This document shows, piece after piece, positions 8,104 through 16,151 of a DNA stretch of 64,000 nt (the stretch's first letter is position 1; each line of letters begins with the position of its first letter). Under the pieces are notes generated by a model, which was given only the letters and a program-made list of their open reading frames with translations, had not been told where the DNA came from and made no database searches. Made by a program: the position numbers and the translations under genes. Source of the DNA: JBQTIY01 sp052387675 (GTDB taxonomy: Bacteria > Planctomycetota > B15-G4). The stretch covers positions 1 through 64,000 of the forward strand of contig JBQTIY010000009.1 in assembly GCA_052387675.1 (NCBI GenBank), given 5' to 3'.

Positions 8104-8834
8104 CCCTCGCGCAGCGCCTTCTGCCGGACGTGCCGGTTGAGTTCGGCCAGCCGCGGCTCGCGCTGCACGGCAGCGAGGGTTTCCTGCCATGAGAAGTCGG
8201 TGCGCGGGGCGAAGGCCGCGTAGACCGCGCGCACAAAGGCCAGATCCTCCGGCGTGTCCACGGTCCAGCGCTCTGCGCTGAGATCCTCCCCTGGAGTCAG
8301 CGAGCGCAAGCGGAAGAGCTCGGGGTGCTCATAAAAGTAGGGCGTGACGTGCGAGCGCTCATAGGGCCGCTGCGCCTGCTGGCCGGCTCGTTCGAGCGCG
8401 GCCGTGGAGAAGGCCTCGACATCGAGGCCCCGCGGATAGCCTGGTACTAGGCCGTTGCTCGCGTAGTCGGGGTGCTCCTCCTGGTAGACGCGCACGACGT
8501 CATCCACGAGGGTCGGATCGAGCAGCGGACAGTCGGCCGTGAGGCGCACGAGGTGCGCAGCCTCGCACTCGCGCGCGGCCTGCAAAAAGCGCGCGAGCAC
8601 GTCTTGCTCGCTGCCGCGGCAGACGCGCAGGCCGAGGCGCGCCGCTTCGGCCGCCACGAGATCGTCCCCCGGCAGTGTCGAGGTGGCGACCACGACGGCC
8701 TCCACGAGCCGCGCCCGTCGCGCCCGCTCGGTGACGCGAGCCAGCATGCTGACGCCGGCGATGTCGGCCAACACCTTGCCGGGCAGGCGCGTGCTGCCGG
8801 CACGGGCCTGCACGATCGCCAGCACTCCGCGCAC
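8100..8834 (-). CDS. SpsF/CMP-nonulosonate-type cytidylyltransferase
   Basis: A 244-aa nucleotidyltransferase of the SpsF / acylneuraminate cytidylyltransferase-like family. Seen: the signature LAIVQARAGSTRLPGKVL at the N-terminus for nucleotide binding, SMLARVTERARR, RLTADCPLLDPTLVDDV with the metal-binding acidic residue, and RWTVDTPEDLAFV at the C-terminus. It is expected to activate a sugar acid or similar as CMP-sugar in the cytoplasm. The GTG at 8834 starts 2 bp after the upstream stop; a second GTG at 8825 lies nearer the usual family start. Together with PseB/PseC-like enzymes it suggests a nonulosonate-like product, although no synthase of the NeuB/PseI type is in view. Confidence 0.8.
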   Translation of the reverse strand: MRGVLAIVQARAGSTRLPGKVLADIAGVSMLARVTERARRARLVEAVVVATSTLPGDDLVAAEAARLGLRVCRGSEQDVLARFLQAARECEAAHLVRLTADCPLLDPTLVDDVVRVYQEEHPDYASNGLVPGYPRGLDVEAFSTAALERAGQQAQRPYERSHVTPYFYEHPELFRLRSLTPGEDLSAERWTVDTPEDLAFVRAVYAAFAPRTDFSWQETLAAVQREPRLAELNRHVRQKALREG

Positions 8835-8836
8835 GC

Positions 8837-9562
8837 TCAGACTCTCCGGCCCACGAGCGTGAACTGCACCGCGCGCAGCTCCTCGGCGGCACGCGGCCGG
8901 AACAGGCCGATGAGCTTGATGAGCGCGTTGCCGCCGTGCAGGCGCGGCCGGCGCTCCACGACGCGCAGTCCGGCCCGCTCGAAAAGGGCTTCCATTTCGC
9001 GCAGCGTGAAGAAGCGCAGGTGCGTGCTGTCCAATACGCCCGTCTCGCGGTAGGTGAAGCGGCCGCGCAGCACCAGGTCGCGCAGCACGCGGTAGTGGCG
9101 CACATTCGGCAGGCTGGCGACCACGCTGCCGCCCGGCGCGAGCACCCCGACGAGGCTGCGCAGAGCCGACCAAGGGTCGACGAGATGCTCCAGCACGTCG
9201 CCGCAGACGATGCAGTCGTAGGGGCCGGCCAGCGTGGGCAGGCCCGCGCCCAGATCGGCGACGAAGACCCTGTCGAGCCGCGCGGCAGCCTGCGCGGCCG
9301 TCGCGCGATCCTGCTCCAGGCCGTGCACGACGAGCCCGGGCCGCTGGCCCTTGAGTGCCGCGCCAAAATTGCCGGTGGCGCAGCCCACATCGAGCACCAG
9401 TTTGGCGCCGGCCGGCACCAGTTCCAGGAGCTGCGGATTGGGGGGCGTGTCGTAGCGGTCGCCGCGCGCCAGCGAGGGTTCGGTGGCCGGGCCGCCCGAC
9501 GGTCCCTTGCCCAAGAGCCCACGCTGCGGGGCGGCCTGGCTCTCGGTGGACTCGGCCTTCAC
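8837..9562 (-). CDS. class I SAM-dependent methyltransferase
   Basis: A 241-aa methyltransferase of the Methyltransf_23/UbiG group. Seen: LVLDVGCATGNFGAALK as motif I, VHGLEQDRATAAQA, YDCIVCGDVLEHLVDPW, and LAPGGSVVASLPNVRHY; then DSTHLRFFTLREMEALFERAGL, a segment shared with glycan-cluster methyltransferases. The GTG at 9562 was chosen because AGGAG lies 9 nt upstream; an ATG at 9610 would also be possible but abuts the divergent gene's start. First gene of the leftward operon, so the promoter must lie in or near 9563-9617, shared with the rightward GT2 gene. Target unknown. Confidence 0.78.
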   Translation of the reverse strand: MKAESTESQAAPQRGLLGKGPSGGPATEPSLARGDRYDTPPNPQLLELVPAGAKLVLDVGCATGNFGAALKGQRPGLVVHGLEQDRATAAQAAARLDRVFVADLGAGLPTLAGPYDCIVCGDVLEHLVDPWSALRSLVGVLAPGGSVVASLPNVRHYRVLRDLVLRGRFTYRETGVLDSTHLRFFTLREMEALFERAGLRVVERRPRLHGGNALIKLIGLFRPRAAEELRAVQFTLVGRRV

Positions 9563-9617
9563 TCTCGAAAGCTCCTCTCGACAGCTCGCGGCGAGGGCGG
9601 ATCGTACCATCGGCCTC

Positions 9618-11336
9618 ATGCCCGGCCGGGACCCGCTCGTTACGTTGGCTCTTCCGACCTGGAATGGGGAGGCCCATCTCGAGGCGGCGCTCGCCTCGTG
9701 CCTCGCCCAGCGCGCGGCGCTGCCCCGCGCCGACGACCTGGAAGTCCTGCTCGTCGACGACGGCTCGGTGGACGACACGCTCGCCATCGCGCGGCGCTTC
9801 GCTGCACAGGGTCTTGTCGTGCATAGCAATCCGCGGCCGCTCGGCATCGCCGGCAACTGGAACCGCTGCCTCGACCTGGCGCGCGGCGAGTTCGTGGGGC
9901 TGCTGCACCAGGACGACCGCCTGCGCGCCGGCTACCTCGCGCGGGCGCTGGCACTCTTTCAGCGGGAACCGGGCCTCGGCCTGCTGCACTCGCCTTACGA
10001 AGTCATCGACGGAGCTGGCCAGCTCGTGCCCGACCGGCACGAAGAGCTGCCGCCGGAGCAGCGCGAGCGCGCTCTGCCGGGCCGCGAGATCATGGCGCGA
10101 CTCTTTCGCGGGCGCTCCACGGCCATCGTCTGTCCCGGAGTGCTCGCGCGGCGCACGGTCTGGCGCGCCGTGGGCGGTTTCGACACGCGCTGGCGCTTCG
10201 CCCTCGACCTGGACATGTGGATGCGTGTCAGCGAGCAGTACGACGTGGGCTGTTTGGGCGAGCCGCTCGTGGAATACCGCCGGCATGAGGATCAGCAGAC
10301 CTCGCGCGAGTCGAGCGCCGCGCGCGCGCGGGAGATGATCGCCGTGAAGCGCGTGGCGCTCTCGCGCTGGGAAGGCTCGAACTTGCTCGCGCCGGCCGTG
10401 CTGCGCTCGCTGCGCGGCTCCCTGGCCGCGGAGTGCGTGCGCTTCGCGCGGCGTCACGCCGCGGAGGAGCCCGTGGCCGCCTGGGAGCATCTGCGCTGCG
10501 CGGCGCAGCTCCGGCCCAGTGCACTGCTCTCGCTGGCGGCCGCCAAAGGCGCGGCGCGGGCCGCACTCTCGCGAAGGCCGCGGCGCGCGGCGGCGCTGCC
10601 GGCTGGCTGCGCGCTCTGCGGCGCGCGCGAAGCTGAGACCGTGCTGCCCGAGGGCGCCAGTCGCGCCGAGGGGCCCATCCTGAGTTGCTCACGCTGCGGC
10701 CTGCTCTTCACCGATACGCCGCCGTCCGCACGTTTGGAGCCGGCCCTCAGCGAACAGTCGCTGGAGAGTCTCACCGCCGAAGATCGCGAGCGCGTCGCCG
10801 CGCTTCTGGCGGAATCTGCGTCGCCCCCGGCTGCGTCGCCCCCGGCCGCTCCGCCACCGACTGCACCGAAGCGCGTTCTCGCCTTGCGCGGCCAACTCGA
10901 GGAGCGCAGCGACGCGGTGGCCTTCTTGCGTCGTGCGGCCGCGCGGCTCTCGCCCGAGGGGGCGCTGCTGGTCATCGTGCCCGACGCGACGCTCTACTCG
11001 GCGGGCTCGGATCTGGCCGGCGCGCGGCGGCTGCATTTCACGCCCGGCACGCTGCGCGAATTGCTCGCGCGCGCCGGCCTGCGTGCCGGCGCCGTCCAGC
11101 GCCACGGCCTACGCGGCCTCGCTCGCACGCTCCACACTCTGGCGACGCCGCGCGCAGCCGACGTCTCCACAACCCGCAGTGCAGCCGGCGCGGCCGGGGG
11201 CGCGCCTCCGTCGGAGGCCGAGCTCACGGCCCAGACCGCACTCGAAGCCGTGGATCACACCGCGGCCCGCGAGCGAATCAGGATGCTCGCCGAGGGTTTG
11301 CCGAGCGCAGCAGCGCCTCGCGTTGCGCCGCCCTGA
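9618..11336 (+). CDS. GT2 glycosyltransferase fused to zinc-ribbon/methyltransferase-like tail
   Basis: A 572-aa two-part protein. Residues about 1-240 form a GT-A family 2 glycosyltransferase: VTLALPTWNGEAHLEAAL, VLLVDDGSVDDTL, GLLHQDDRLR as the DxD-like metal site, and RTVWRAVGGFDTRWRFALDLDMWMR as acceptor region. Residues about 325-370 carry CALCGAREAE and LSCSRCGLLF, two CxxC knuckles like the putative zinc-binding domain at the N-terminus of some SAM methyltransferases. The rest has the late methyltransferase elements (RLSPEGALLVIVPD; LRELLARAGLRAGAVQRHG) but I see no GxGxG SAM-binding motif between them. The ATG at 9618 precedes the conserved GT2 start. Confidence 0.75.
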   Translation: MPGRDPLVTLALPTWNGEAHLEAALASCLAQRAALPRADDLEVLLVDDGSVDDTLAIARRFAAQGLVVHSNPRPLGIAGNWNRCLDLARGEFVGLLHQDDRLRAGYLARALALFQREPGLGLLHSPYEVIDGAGQLVPDRHEELPPEQRERALPGREIMARLFRGRSTAIVCPGVLARRTVWRAVGGFDTRWRFALDLDMWMRVSEQYDVGCLGEPLVEYRRHEDQQTSRESSAARAREMIAVKRVALSRWEGSNLLAPAVLRSLRGSLAAECVRFARRHAAEEPVAAWEHLRCAAQLRPSALLSLAAAKGAARAALSRRPRRAAALPAGCALCGAREAETVLPEGASRAEGPILSCSRCGLLFTDTPPSARLEPALSEQSLESLTAEDRERVAALLAESASPPAASPPAAPPPTAPKRVLALRGQLEERSDAVAFLRRAAARLSPEGALLVIVPDATLYSAGSDLAGARRLHFTPGTLRELLARAGLRAGAVQRHGLRGLARTLHTLATPRAADVSTTRSAAGAAGGAPPSEAELTAQTALEAVDHTAARERIRMLAEGLPSAAAPRVAPP

Positions 11337-12327
11337 GCCGACCGAGCCACTCCGCGTCACGGCCTGCGGCAGCGGCACGCTCTGCGCGCCGATGCTCGCT
11401 GAGGCCCGCGCGTGCCGCCAGCGCCAAGCGCAGGCCTCGCCATGAGGAGAGATCGCGCGAGAGCAGTCGCCCCAGATGGTGTCTGGTCACGGGCAGCACG
11501 TGCCGGCTCAGGAGTTCTCCCCGCTCGACGAGGTTGCGCCAGAGCACGAGGTGTCGGTTGCGCTTGCGCCAGGCGGCGGTGCGCGCGGCCTGGCTCGTGC
11601 GCCCGATCGTGCCGCCCGAATCGTGCACGACGACGCTCGTCGGCACGAAGAGGCTGCGCCAGCCGCGGCGCCAGGCGCGCCAGCCGAGATCCACGTCCTC
11701 GTAGTAGAAGGGCGCGAAGGCTTCCGAGAAGCCGCCGAGTTCGAGAAAGCGCTGACGGTGCAGCAGCACGGCCCCGCCGGTCGCGTACAGGGTGGGCAGG
11801 CCCAGCGCAGCGGAGCCCGCGTCCGCATGGTCGGCCAAGAGCGCCTGCAAGTCTTGCACGCCCAGTGCTGGGCGCGCGTCGAGCAGACCGTGCAGGCGCA
11901 ACATGCCGCGCGAGAGGCGCGGCACGACCTGCGTCGGTTCGGTGGGGCGGCCGGCCGCATCGACGGTGAGCGATTGCGCGGCGAAGAGACTCTCCGACTG
12001 GGGGCCGGCGAAGGCCGCGAGCAGCGGCGGCAGAAAGCCGGGCTGCGGCCGCGCATCGGAGTTGAGGAAGTAGACCAGCGGCGCCTGCGCGGCCTGCGCA
12101 CCGACGAGGCAGTTGCCCGAGAAGCCGGCGTTCCTTTCGCGGCGCACCAGCCGCACCCACGGGAAGCCGTCGCGCACGACTTCGCAACTGCGGTCCGTGC
12201 TGGCGTCATCGCTGACGAGCACTTCCACCTGCTCGCGCAACTCGCCCAACGCGGCCTCGACGGTCCGCAGCGTCTCGGGCAAGAGCGCCTCGCCCTGATA
12301 GTTGGGAATGACGAGCGAAACTCTCAT
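11278..12327 (-). CDS. family 2 glycosyltransferase (rhamnosyltransferase-like)
   Basis: A 349-aa cytoplasmic GT2 enzyme. Seen: MRVSLVIPNYQGEALLPETL at the N-terminus, VLVSDDASTDRSCEVV, RNAGFSGNCLVGAQAA, VYFLNSDARPQPGFL (nucleotide/metal site), GGAVLLHRQRFLELGGFSEA, and FYYEDVDLGWRAWRRGW with the ED(V)DL acidic catalytic region. This is the pattern of rhamnosyl- and related transferases that build O-antigen or cell-surface glycans. Its 3' end overlaps the 3' end of the convergent GT2 fusion gene by 59 bp, which would be unusually long if both stops are right. Sugar specificity is unknown. Confidence 0.85.
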   Translation of the reverse strand: MRVSLVIPNYQGEALLPETLRTVEAALGELREQVEVLVSDDASTDRSCEVVRDGFPWVRLVRRERNAGFSGNCLVGAQAAQAPLVYFLNSDARPQPGFLPPLLAAFAGPQSESLFAAQSLTVDAAGRPTEPTQVVPRLSRGMLRLHGLLDARPALGVQDLQALLADHADAGSAALGLPTLYATGGAVLLHRQRFLELGGFSEAFAPFYYEDVDLGWRAWRRGWRSLFVPTSVVVHDSGGTIGRTSQAARTAAWRKRNRHLVLWRNLVERGELLSRHVLPVTRHHLGRLLSRDLSSWRGLRLALAARAGLSEHRRAERAAAAGRDAEWLGRLRAAQREALLRSANPRRAS

Positions 12328-12343
12328 GCTGCACTCGACTCAG

Positions 12344-12382
12344 CCGCGCTCGGCCCGGCCGCGTTCGGCCCGGCCGCGCGCG
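12344..12382. repeat. short tandem 15-bp GC repeat
   Basis: Two near-identical 15-bp units (CCGCG[C/T]TCGGCCCGG) plus a partial third in the 82-bp gap between two leftward genes, the metalloprotease (3' end at 12410) and the GT2 (start at 12327). The units can pair partly with each other. A role as terminator or simply slippage-derived repeat is possible; nothing in the sequence decides. Confidence 0.5.
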
Positions 12383-12409
12383 CCGTCATCGCGAACTCTC
12401 GCTCGCGAA

Positions 12410-13771
12410 TCAGGGGATCTCGAGGCGCAGGCCGTTGCTCGCGCCGACGCCGCCGTCCGCGCCGAGATCGACGACGAGCGCCTGCAGCACGAGCTCGGTG
12501 CCCGCCGGCAGGCCGGACGGCATCGTGGCGGGCAGCGTCAGTGCGCCGCTAGCGTCCAGCGCGATCGGCACCGTGAGCAGCAGCGGAAGGGGATCGAAGA
12601 CGCCGCCCTTGAAAGGCACATTGCCTTCGCCGCTGCCCACGAAGAGCTGGCCCATCGCGGCGGCCGGGAAGTTCTGCAGGAAGAGCGTGAAGGCGCCGCT
12701 GCCCGAGGTGAGATCACCGCTGCCGGAGAGCAGCGGCAAGAGGCCGAGGCTGCCGGCCTTGGGTGCTTCGGTCAGCGCGAAGCTGCCGGGCGGGAAGTCC
12801 AGCGCGATGGGGAAGCCATTGCTCAGTGCGGCACCGCTGCTGCCGGGCACTTTGACGTGCAGTGCGCCGGCCTGCGTGCCGGGCGGCACGGCGAGGTCGA
12901 GGCGCGTGCCGCCGGCCAGCCCCACAAGTCCCACGAGCTTCACCGGCACGCCGTCGCTGGCCAGCTTGGTGAACCAGACCTCGTTGCCCGTGGCCGCGAA
13001 GTTCAGTCCGTGGATCGAGATGGCGCCGCCCGTGACGAGCGCGCCGCTGAGTGCGGTGATGCGCGGCTTGCTCGCGGCGGCCACGCCGTAGATGGCTTGC
13101 AGCCCGGCGCGATCGTCGGCCTCGATCGAGCGCGCCGACAGCGCACTACCGCTGCCGCTGGCGAACATCGTCGCGCCGGCCACGGCGCTGTGCCCCAGGC
13201 CCAGCGCATGCCCGATCTCGTGCGTGGCCACGGCCTGCAGGTCCAGCGCGCCGGCCACGGGCAGTCCCGGGCCGTCGTCCCAGAGCAGATCGTCGTTGTA
13301 GGTGATCTTCCAGCCGTCCGTGATGGGCGTGGCCGTGAAGGCCAGCACGCCGCCGCCCAGGCCGGAGACCGCGACATGCACATTGCCATTGCTGCCGGCC
13401 GCATCGGTGGTCGTGCCCTGCCACACGGTGTCGAAGTTCGCGCCGCCGTCGCCGAGCTGCGCATTGCTGGCGAGGCCGTCACCGAGGCCATCGCCCGCCC
13501 AGGGCCCGCTGCCCCACTCGGTGTGGGCCTTCCAGATCGCCAGCGTCGCGCCGGACGCACCGGGGAAGTTGGGATGCGGCACGGTGTTGTCGTTGGCGCT
13601 GGCGTCCGTGAAGGTGTTGAAGACGCGCGCATCGCGCTGAGCGAGGCCGAGCGATTCGCCGCTCAGCGTGAAGGCGGCGCTGGCCAGCGGCAGCGCGAGC
13701 GAGGCGGTGAGTGCAGCAGCGGCCAGCGTCGCAACCAGGGCCAGTGCCGTGGAGTTGCGGGTCCGACGCAT
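12410..13771 (-). CDS. secreted matrixin-like zinc metalloprotease
   Basis: A 453-aa exported protein. The N-terminus (MRRTRNSTALALVATLAAAALTASLALP...) is a typical Sec signal peptide with an Ala-rich core; cleavage probably near ASAAF. The zinc site is HEIGHALGLGHS at about residues 212-223, i.e. HExxHxxGxxH of M10/M12 metzincins, followed by ATMFASGSGSA, where the Met-turn would sit. An upstream segment NVHVAVSGLGGGVLAFT fits the catalytic domain. The C-terminal 200 residues begin with an IPT-like stretch (SKPRITALSGALVTGGAISIHGLNF), then a Gly/Leu-rich region of unknown fold. ATG 13771 was chosen over a longer Arg-rich frame. It sits 4 bp after the GDP-fucose synthase stop, so may share its transcript. 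Confidence 0.75.
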   Translation of the reverse strand: MRRTRNSTALALVATLAAAALTASLALPLASAAFTLSGESLGLAQRDARVFNTFTDASANDNTVPHPNFPGASGATLAIWKAHTEWGSGPWAGDGLGDGLASNAQLGDGGANFDTVWQGTTTDAAGSNGNVHVAVSGLGGGVLAFTATPITDGWKITYNDDLLWDDGPGLPVAGALDLQAVATHEIGHALGLGHSAVAGATMFASGSGSALSARSIEADDRAGLQAIYGVAAASKPRITALSGALVTGGAISIHGLNFAATGNEVWFTKLASDGVPVKLVGLVGLAGGTRLDLAVPPGTQAGALHVKVPGSSGAALSNGFPIALDFPPGSFALTEAPKAGSLGLLPLLSGSGDLTSGSGAFTLFLQNFPAAAMGQLFVGSGEGNVPFKGGVFDPLPLLLTVPIALDASGALTLPATMPSGLPAGTELVLQALVVDLGADGGVGASNGLRLEIP

Positions 13772-13775
13772 GGGC

Positions 13776-14756
13776 TCAGCCCGATGCCGAGGCCGTGCGC
13801 ACGGCGGGGGCGGGGTGCTTCTGCTCGTACCATTCGAGCGTGCGACGCAGGCCATCCTCAAAGCTGGTGCGCGCCTGGAACCCGAACAGCTCCTGCGCGC
13901 GCGAGGTGTCGAGGCAGCGGCGCGGCTGGCCGTCCGGCTTGCTGCGGTCCCAAACAATCTCGCCGCGATAGCCCACGAGCCGCGCAATGGTCTGCACCAG
14001 TTCGGAAATGCGGATCTCGCGGCCGGCGCCCAGATTCACCGGGTCGGAACGGTCGTAACGCTCGGTGGCCAGCACGATGCCCTCGGCCGCGTCATCGACG
14101 AAGAGGAACTCGCGCGAGGCCGCGCCCGTGCCCCAGACCTCGACGCTGGGCCGGCCCGCGCGCTTGGCTTCCACAAACTTGCGAATGAGCGCGGGGATCA
14201 CGTGTGAAGTCTGCAAGTCGAAGTTGTCGGCCGGGCCGTAGAGATTCACCGGCAGCAGGAAGATCGAGTTGAAGCCGTACTCCTCGCGATAGGCCTGGCT
14301 CTGCACGAGCAGCATCTTCTTGGCGAGGCCGTAGGGCGCATTGGTGGCTTCCGGATAGCCGCGCCACAGATCGTCTTCGCTGAAGGGCACCTTGGTGTCG
14401 TTGGGATAGGCGCAGACCGTGCCGATGGCCACCAACTTCTTCACGCCGCGCACGCGCGCCTCTTCGATGAGCTGCACGCCCATCATCAGGTTCTCGTAGA
14501 AGAAGAGGCCGGGGTGCTCGCGATTGGCCCCGATGCCGCCGACCACCGCCGCGAGATGGATGATGACGTCCGGGCGGCAGGTGTCGAGCAGCCGGCGCAC
14601 TTCGGCGCCCTGCACGAGGTTGCAGTCCTTGCGGCGCGGGACATCGATGTGCTGCACACCGAGTTGTTGCAGCCGCGCGACGACTCGCCGGCCGAGGAAG
14701 CCGGCACCACCGGTGACCAGGACCCGCTTGCCGATCAACGTGGAAGGCACCGTCAT
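13776..14756 (-). CDS. fcl: GDP-L-fucose synthase
   Basis: A 326-aa extended SDR that would epimerise and reduce GDP-4-keto-6-deoxy-mannose to GDP-L-fucose using NADPH. Seen: TGGAGFLGRRVVARL near the N-terminus; LAAVVGGIGANREHPGLFFY, the family signature segment; GTVCAYPNDTKVPFSEDDLW; NAPYGLAKKMLLVQSQAYR containing the YxxxK catalytic pair; and LLPVNLYGPADNFDL. Length matches the family. GDP-mannose 4,6-dehydratase (gmd) is not in this window, so it must lie elsewhere. Associated with the surface-glycan genes to its left. Confidence 0.9.
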   Translation of the reverse strand: MTVPSTLIGKRVLVTGGAGFLGRRVVARLQQLGVQHIDVPRRKDCNLVQGAEVRRLLDTCRPDVIIHLAAVVGGIGANREHPGLFFYENLMMGVQLIEEARVRGVKKLVAIGTVCAYPNDTKVPFSEDDLWRGYPEATNAPYGLAKKMLLVQSQAYREEYGFNSIFLLPVNLYGPADNFDLQTSHVIPALIRKFVEAKRAGRPSVEVWGTGAASREFLFVDDAAEGIVLATERYDRSDPVNLGAGREIRISELVQTIARLVGYRGEIVWDRSKPDGQPRRCLDTSRAQELFGFQARTSFEDGLRRTLEWYEQKHPAPAVRTASASG

Positions 14757-14844
14757 GGATTTCCCAAGGTCCGGGACTCGGATTCGGCCGAGTAAAGCGC
14801 AGAGCCTAGCAGGCCACCGCCGCAGAGGGAAAGGGGGCTGGGAC

Positions 14845-15280
14845 TCTGCTTCGCGGCTGCCAGGGGCTCCGCTCTGCGTCGACCCGGAGCGTGCTTCGCG
14901 GCTGCCACGGGTTCCGCTCTGCGTCGACCCGGAGCGTGCTCCGCGGCTGCCACGGGGCCTGCTCCGGCCGTCTGTCCTCGCGCTCGCCCCAGCACTACTC
15001 CTGCAATCGCACGTTCACACTGGCGAGGCGCTGTGGAGGCCGGCCTCCGCAGCCCCGGGCGCGCCGCTCCGCGGACAATCGGCTGCCTAGCAGTTCCCCC
15101 TCCGTCGTTGGCAGAACTCTCATCGACAGCCAACTGCCTTCCAATAACTGCAGCGGTGTGCGACGCGGCGGGGGTCGGCGGACCGCGAGTTCCGAGCCGA
15201 CCTCTCGGCCGCATCGGCCGAGTCGGCGAGGTGTCTGAGCGGCGCCGCCGAGCCCCCGACGCGGGCGCACTCAGCGCCCA
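14845..15280 (+). repeat. interspersed intergenic repeat, full-length copy A
   Basis: The 544-bp gap 14757-15300 has no credible gene. It starts with a tandem 45-bp unit (14845, 14891 and partly 14936; core TTCGCGGCTGCCACGGG ending GACCCGGAGC). A middle block (14991-15085) recurs at about 19476-19571 with roughly five mismatches. A right block (15150-15271) recurs at 20509-20630 with two mismatches and, more loosely, at 34578-34699. The right block holds the perfect hairpin CTCGGCCG-CAT-CGGCCGAG at 15204-15222. This is the most complete copy of a dispersed family. The hairpin lies about 80 bp beyond the stop of the leftward esterase gene. All comparisons were by eye. Confidence 0.85.
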
Positions 15281-15300
15281 TCCGCGGGCGCACTGAGCGC

Positions 15301-16086
15301 TCACTCCTCGAGCAATTCCCTCAGCGCCGGCAACACGTTCTGCGCGACGCGGCGCTGCCCCTCGGCGTTGGGATGAATCCCGTCGGGCAGGTTGAGCGCC
15401 GGATCGCCGCCCACACCTTCGAGGAAGTAGGGCACCAGCGGCACGTCGAGTTCCTCGGCGAGTGCGCCGTACATCGCCGCAAACTCCGTCGTGTACTGCG
15501 GGCCGTAGTTGGGCGGCATGCGCAGGCCGAGCAGCAGCACGGCCGCGCCCGCCGCACGCGCGCCGGTGATGATGGCGCGCAGGTTTTCGGTGCTGGCGGC
15601 GACGGAAAGGCCGCGCAGGCCGTCGTTGCCGCCGAGAGCCACAACGAGCAGGTCCGGTTTTCTGCGCAACAGCCAGTCGAGACGCGAGCGGCCGCCCGCT
15701 GTCGTGTCGCCGCTCACGCCCGCGTTCTGAACTTCGACGAGCCGGCCCTCGGAGGCGAGCAACTCTTCGAGCAGTGCCGGGTAGGCCTGCTCCACGGAGA
15801 GGCCAAATCCGGCCGTGAGACTGTCGCCGAGAAAGACCACCAGCGGCCGCTCGCGCGTTGCAGCGGCGCCCGAGCCCGCGTCGGTCTCCGCGCCGACCGC
15901 GGGGCTTGCCGCAGGGACAGATCCGCTGCCGGCCGCGGGCGGCGCTTCCGCTTCGCTGCACGCACCGAACACAGCGAGCAACAGCCAGAGCGAGCAAGAA
16001 AGCGGCCAGGAACGCCACGACTTCGCCCGAGACTTGGGCTGTCGCCGAGGGCGCGCGGTCTTCATCATGGGCGAGGACCTCATCAC
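15301..16086 (-). CDS. tesA: TesA-like arylesterase/lysophospholipase (SGNH hydrolase)
   Basis: A 261-aa GDSL/SGNH hydrolase. Seen: a hydrophobic N-terminal stretch ending in VFGAC, which may be a lipobox; VVFLGDSLTAGFGLSVEQAYP with the catalytic Ser of block I; NAGVSGDTTAGG with block II Gly; LVVALGGNDGLRG with block III GxND; and DGIHPNAEGQRRVAQNV with the Asp/His pair of block V. All catalytic residues are present. It should act in the periplasm or outer membrane on acyl esters. It is divergent from a YbbA/YbbP-like ABC pair, as tesA is in E. coli. The exact start is uncertain; MMRSSP and MMKTAR are both possible. Confidence 0.88.
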   Translation of the reverse strand: MMRSSPMMKTARPRRQPKSRAKSWRSWPLSCSLWLLLAVFGACSEAEAPPAAGSGSVPAASPAVGAETDAGSGAAATRERPLVVFLGDSLTAGFGLSVEQAYPALLEELLASEGRLVEVQNAGVSGDTTAGGRSRLDWLLRRKPDLLVVALGGNDGLRGLSVAASTENLRAIITGARAAGAAVLLLGLRMPPNYGPQYTTEFAAMYGALAEELDVPLVPYFLEGVGGDPALNLPDGIHPNAEGQRRVAQNVLPALRELLEE

Positions 16087-16151
16087 GCGACGATCCTAGC
16101 GCCTGCACGCAGAGGCGCACGCCCGTTCCACTCAGTACGAATCCTACCCGC

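Noticed and set aside
9563..9617. Start of the methyltransferase at ATG 9610
   Set aside because: Possible, but it abuts the divergent GT2 ATG, whereas GTG 9562 has AGGAG at good spacing.
12302..14188. 628-aa rightward open frame over the metalloprotease and GDP-fucose synthase genes
   Set aside because: GC-driven antisense frame spanning two well-supported leftward genes; no conserved motif.
14845..15280. CRISPR array in the 45-bp tandem repeat
   Set aside because: Units are contiguous and imperfect with no unique spacers, only two to three units, and no cas genes in the window.
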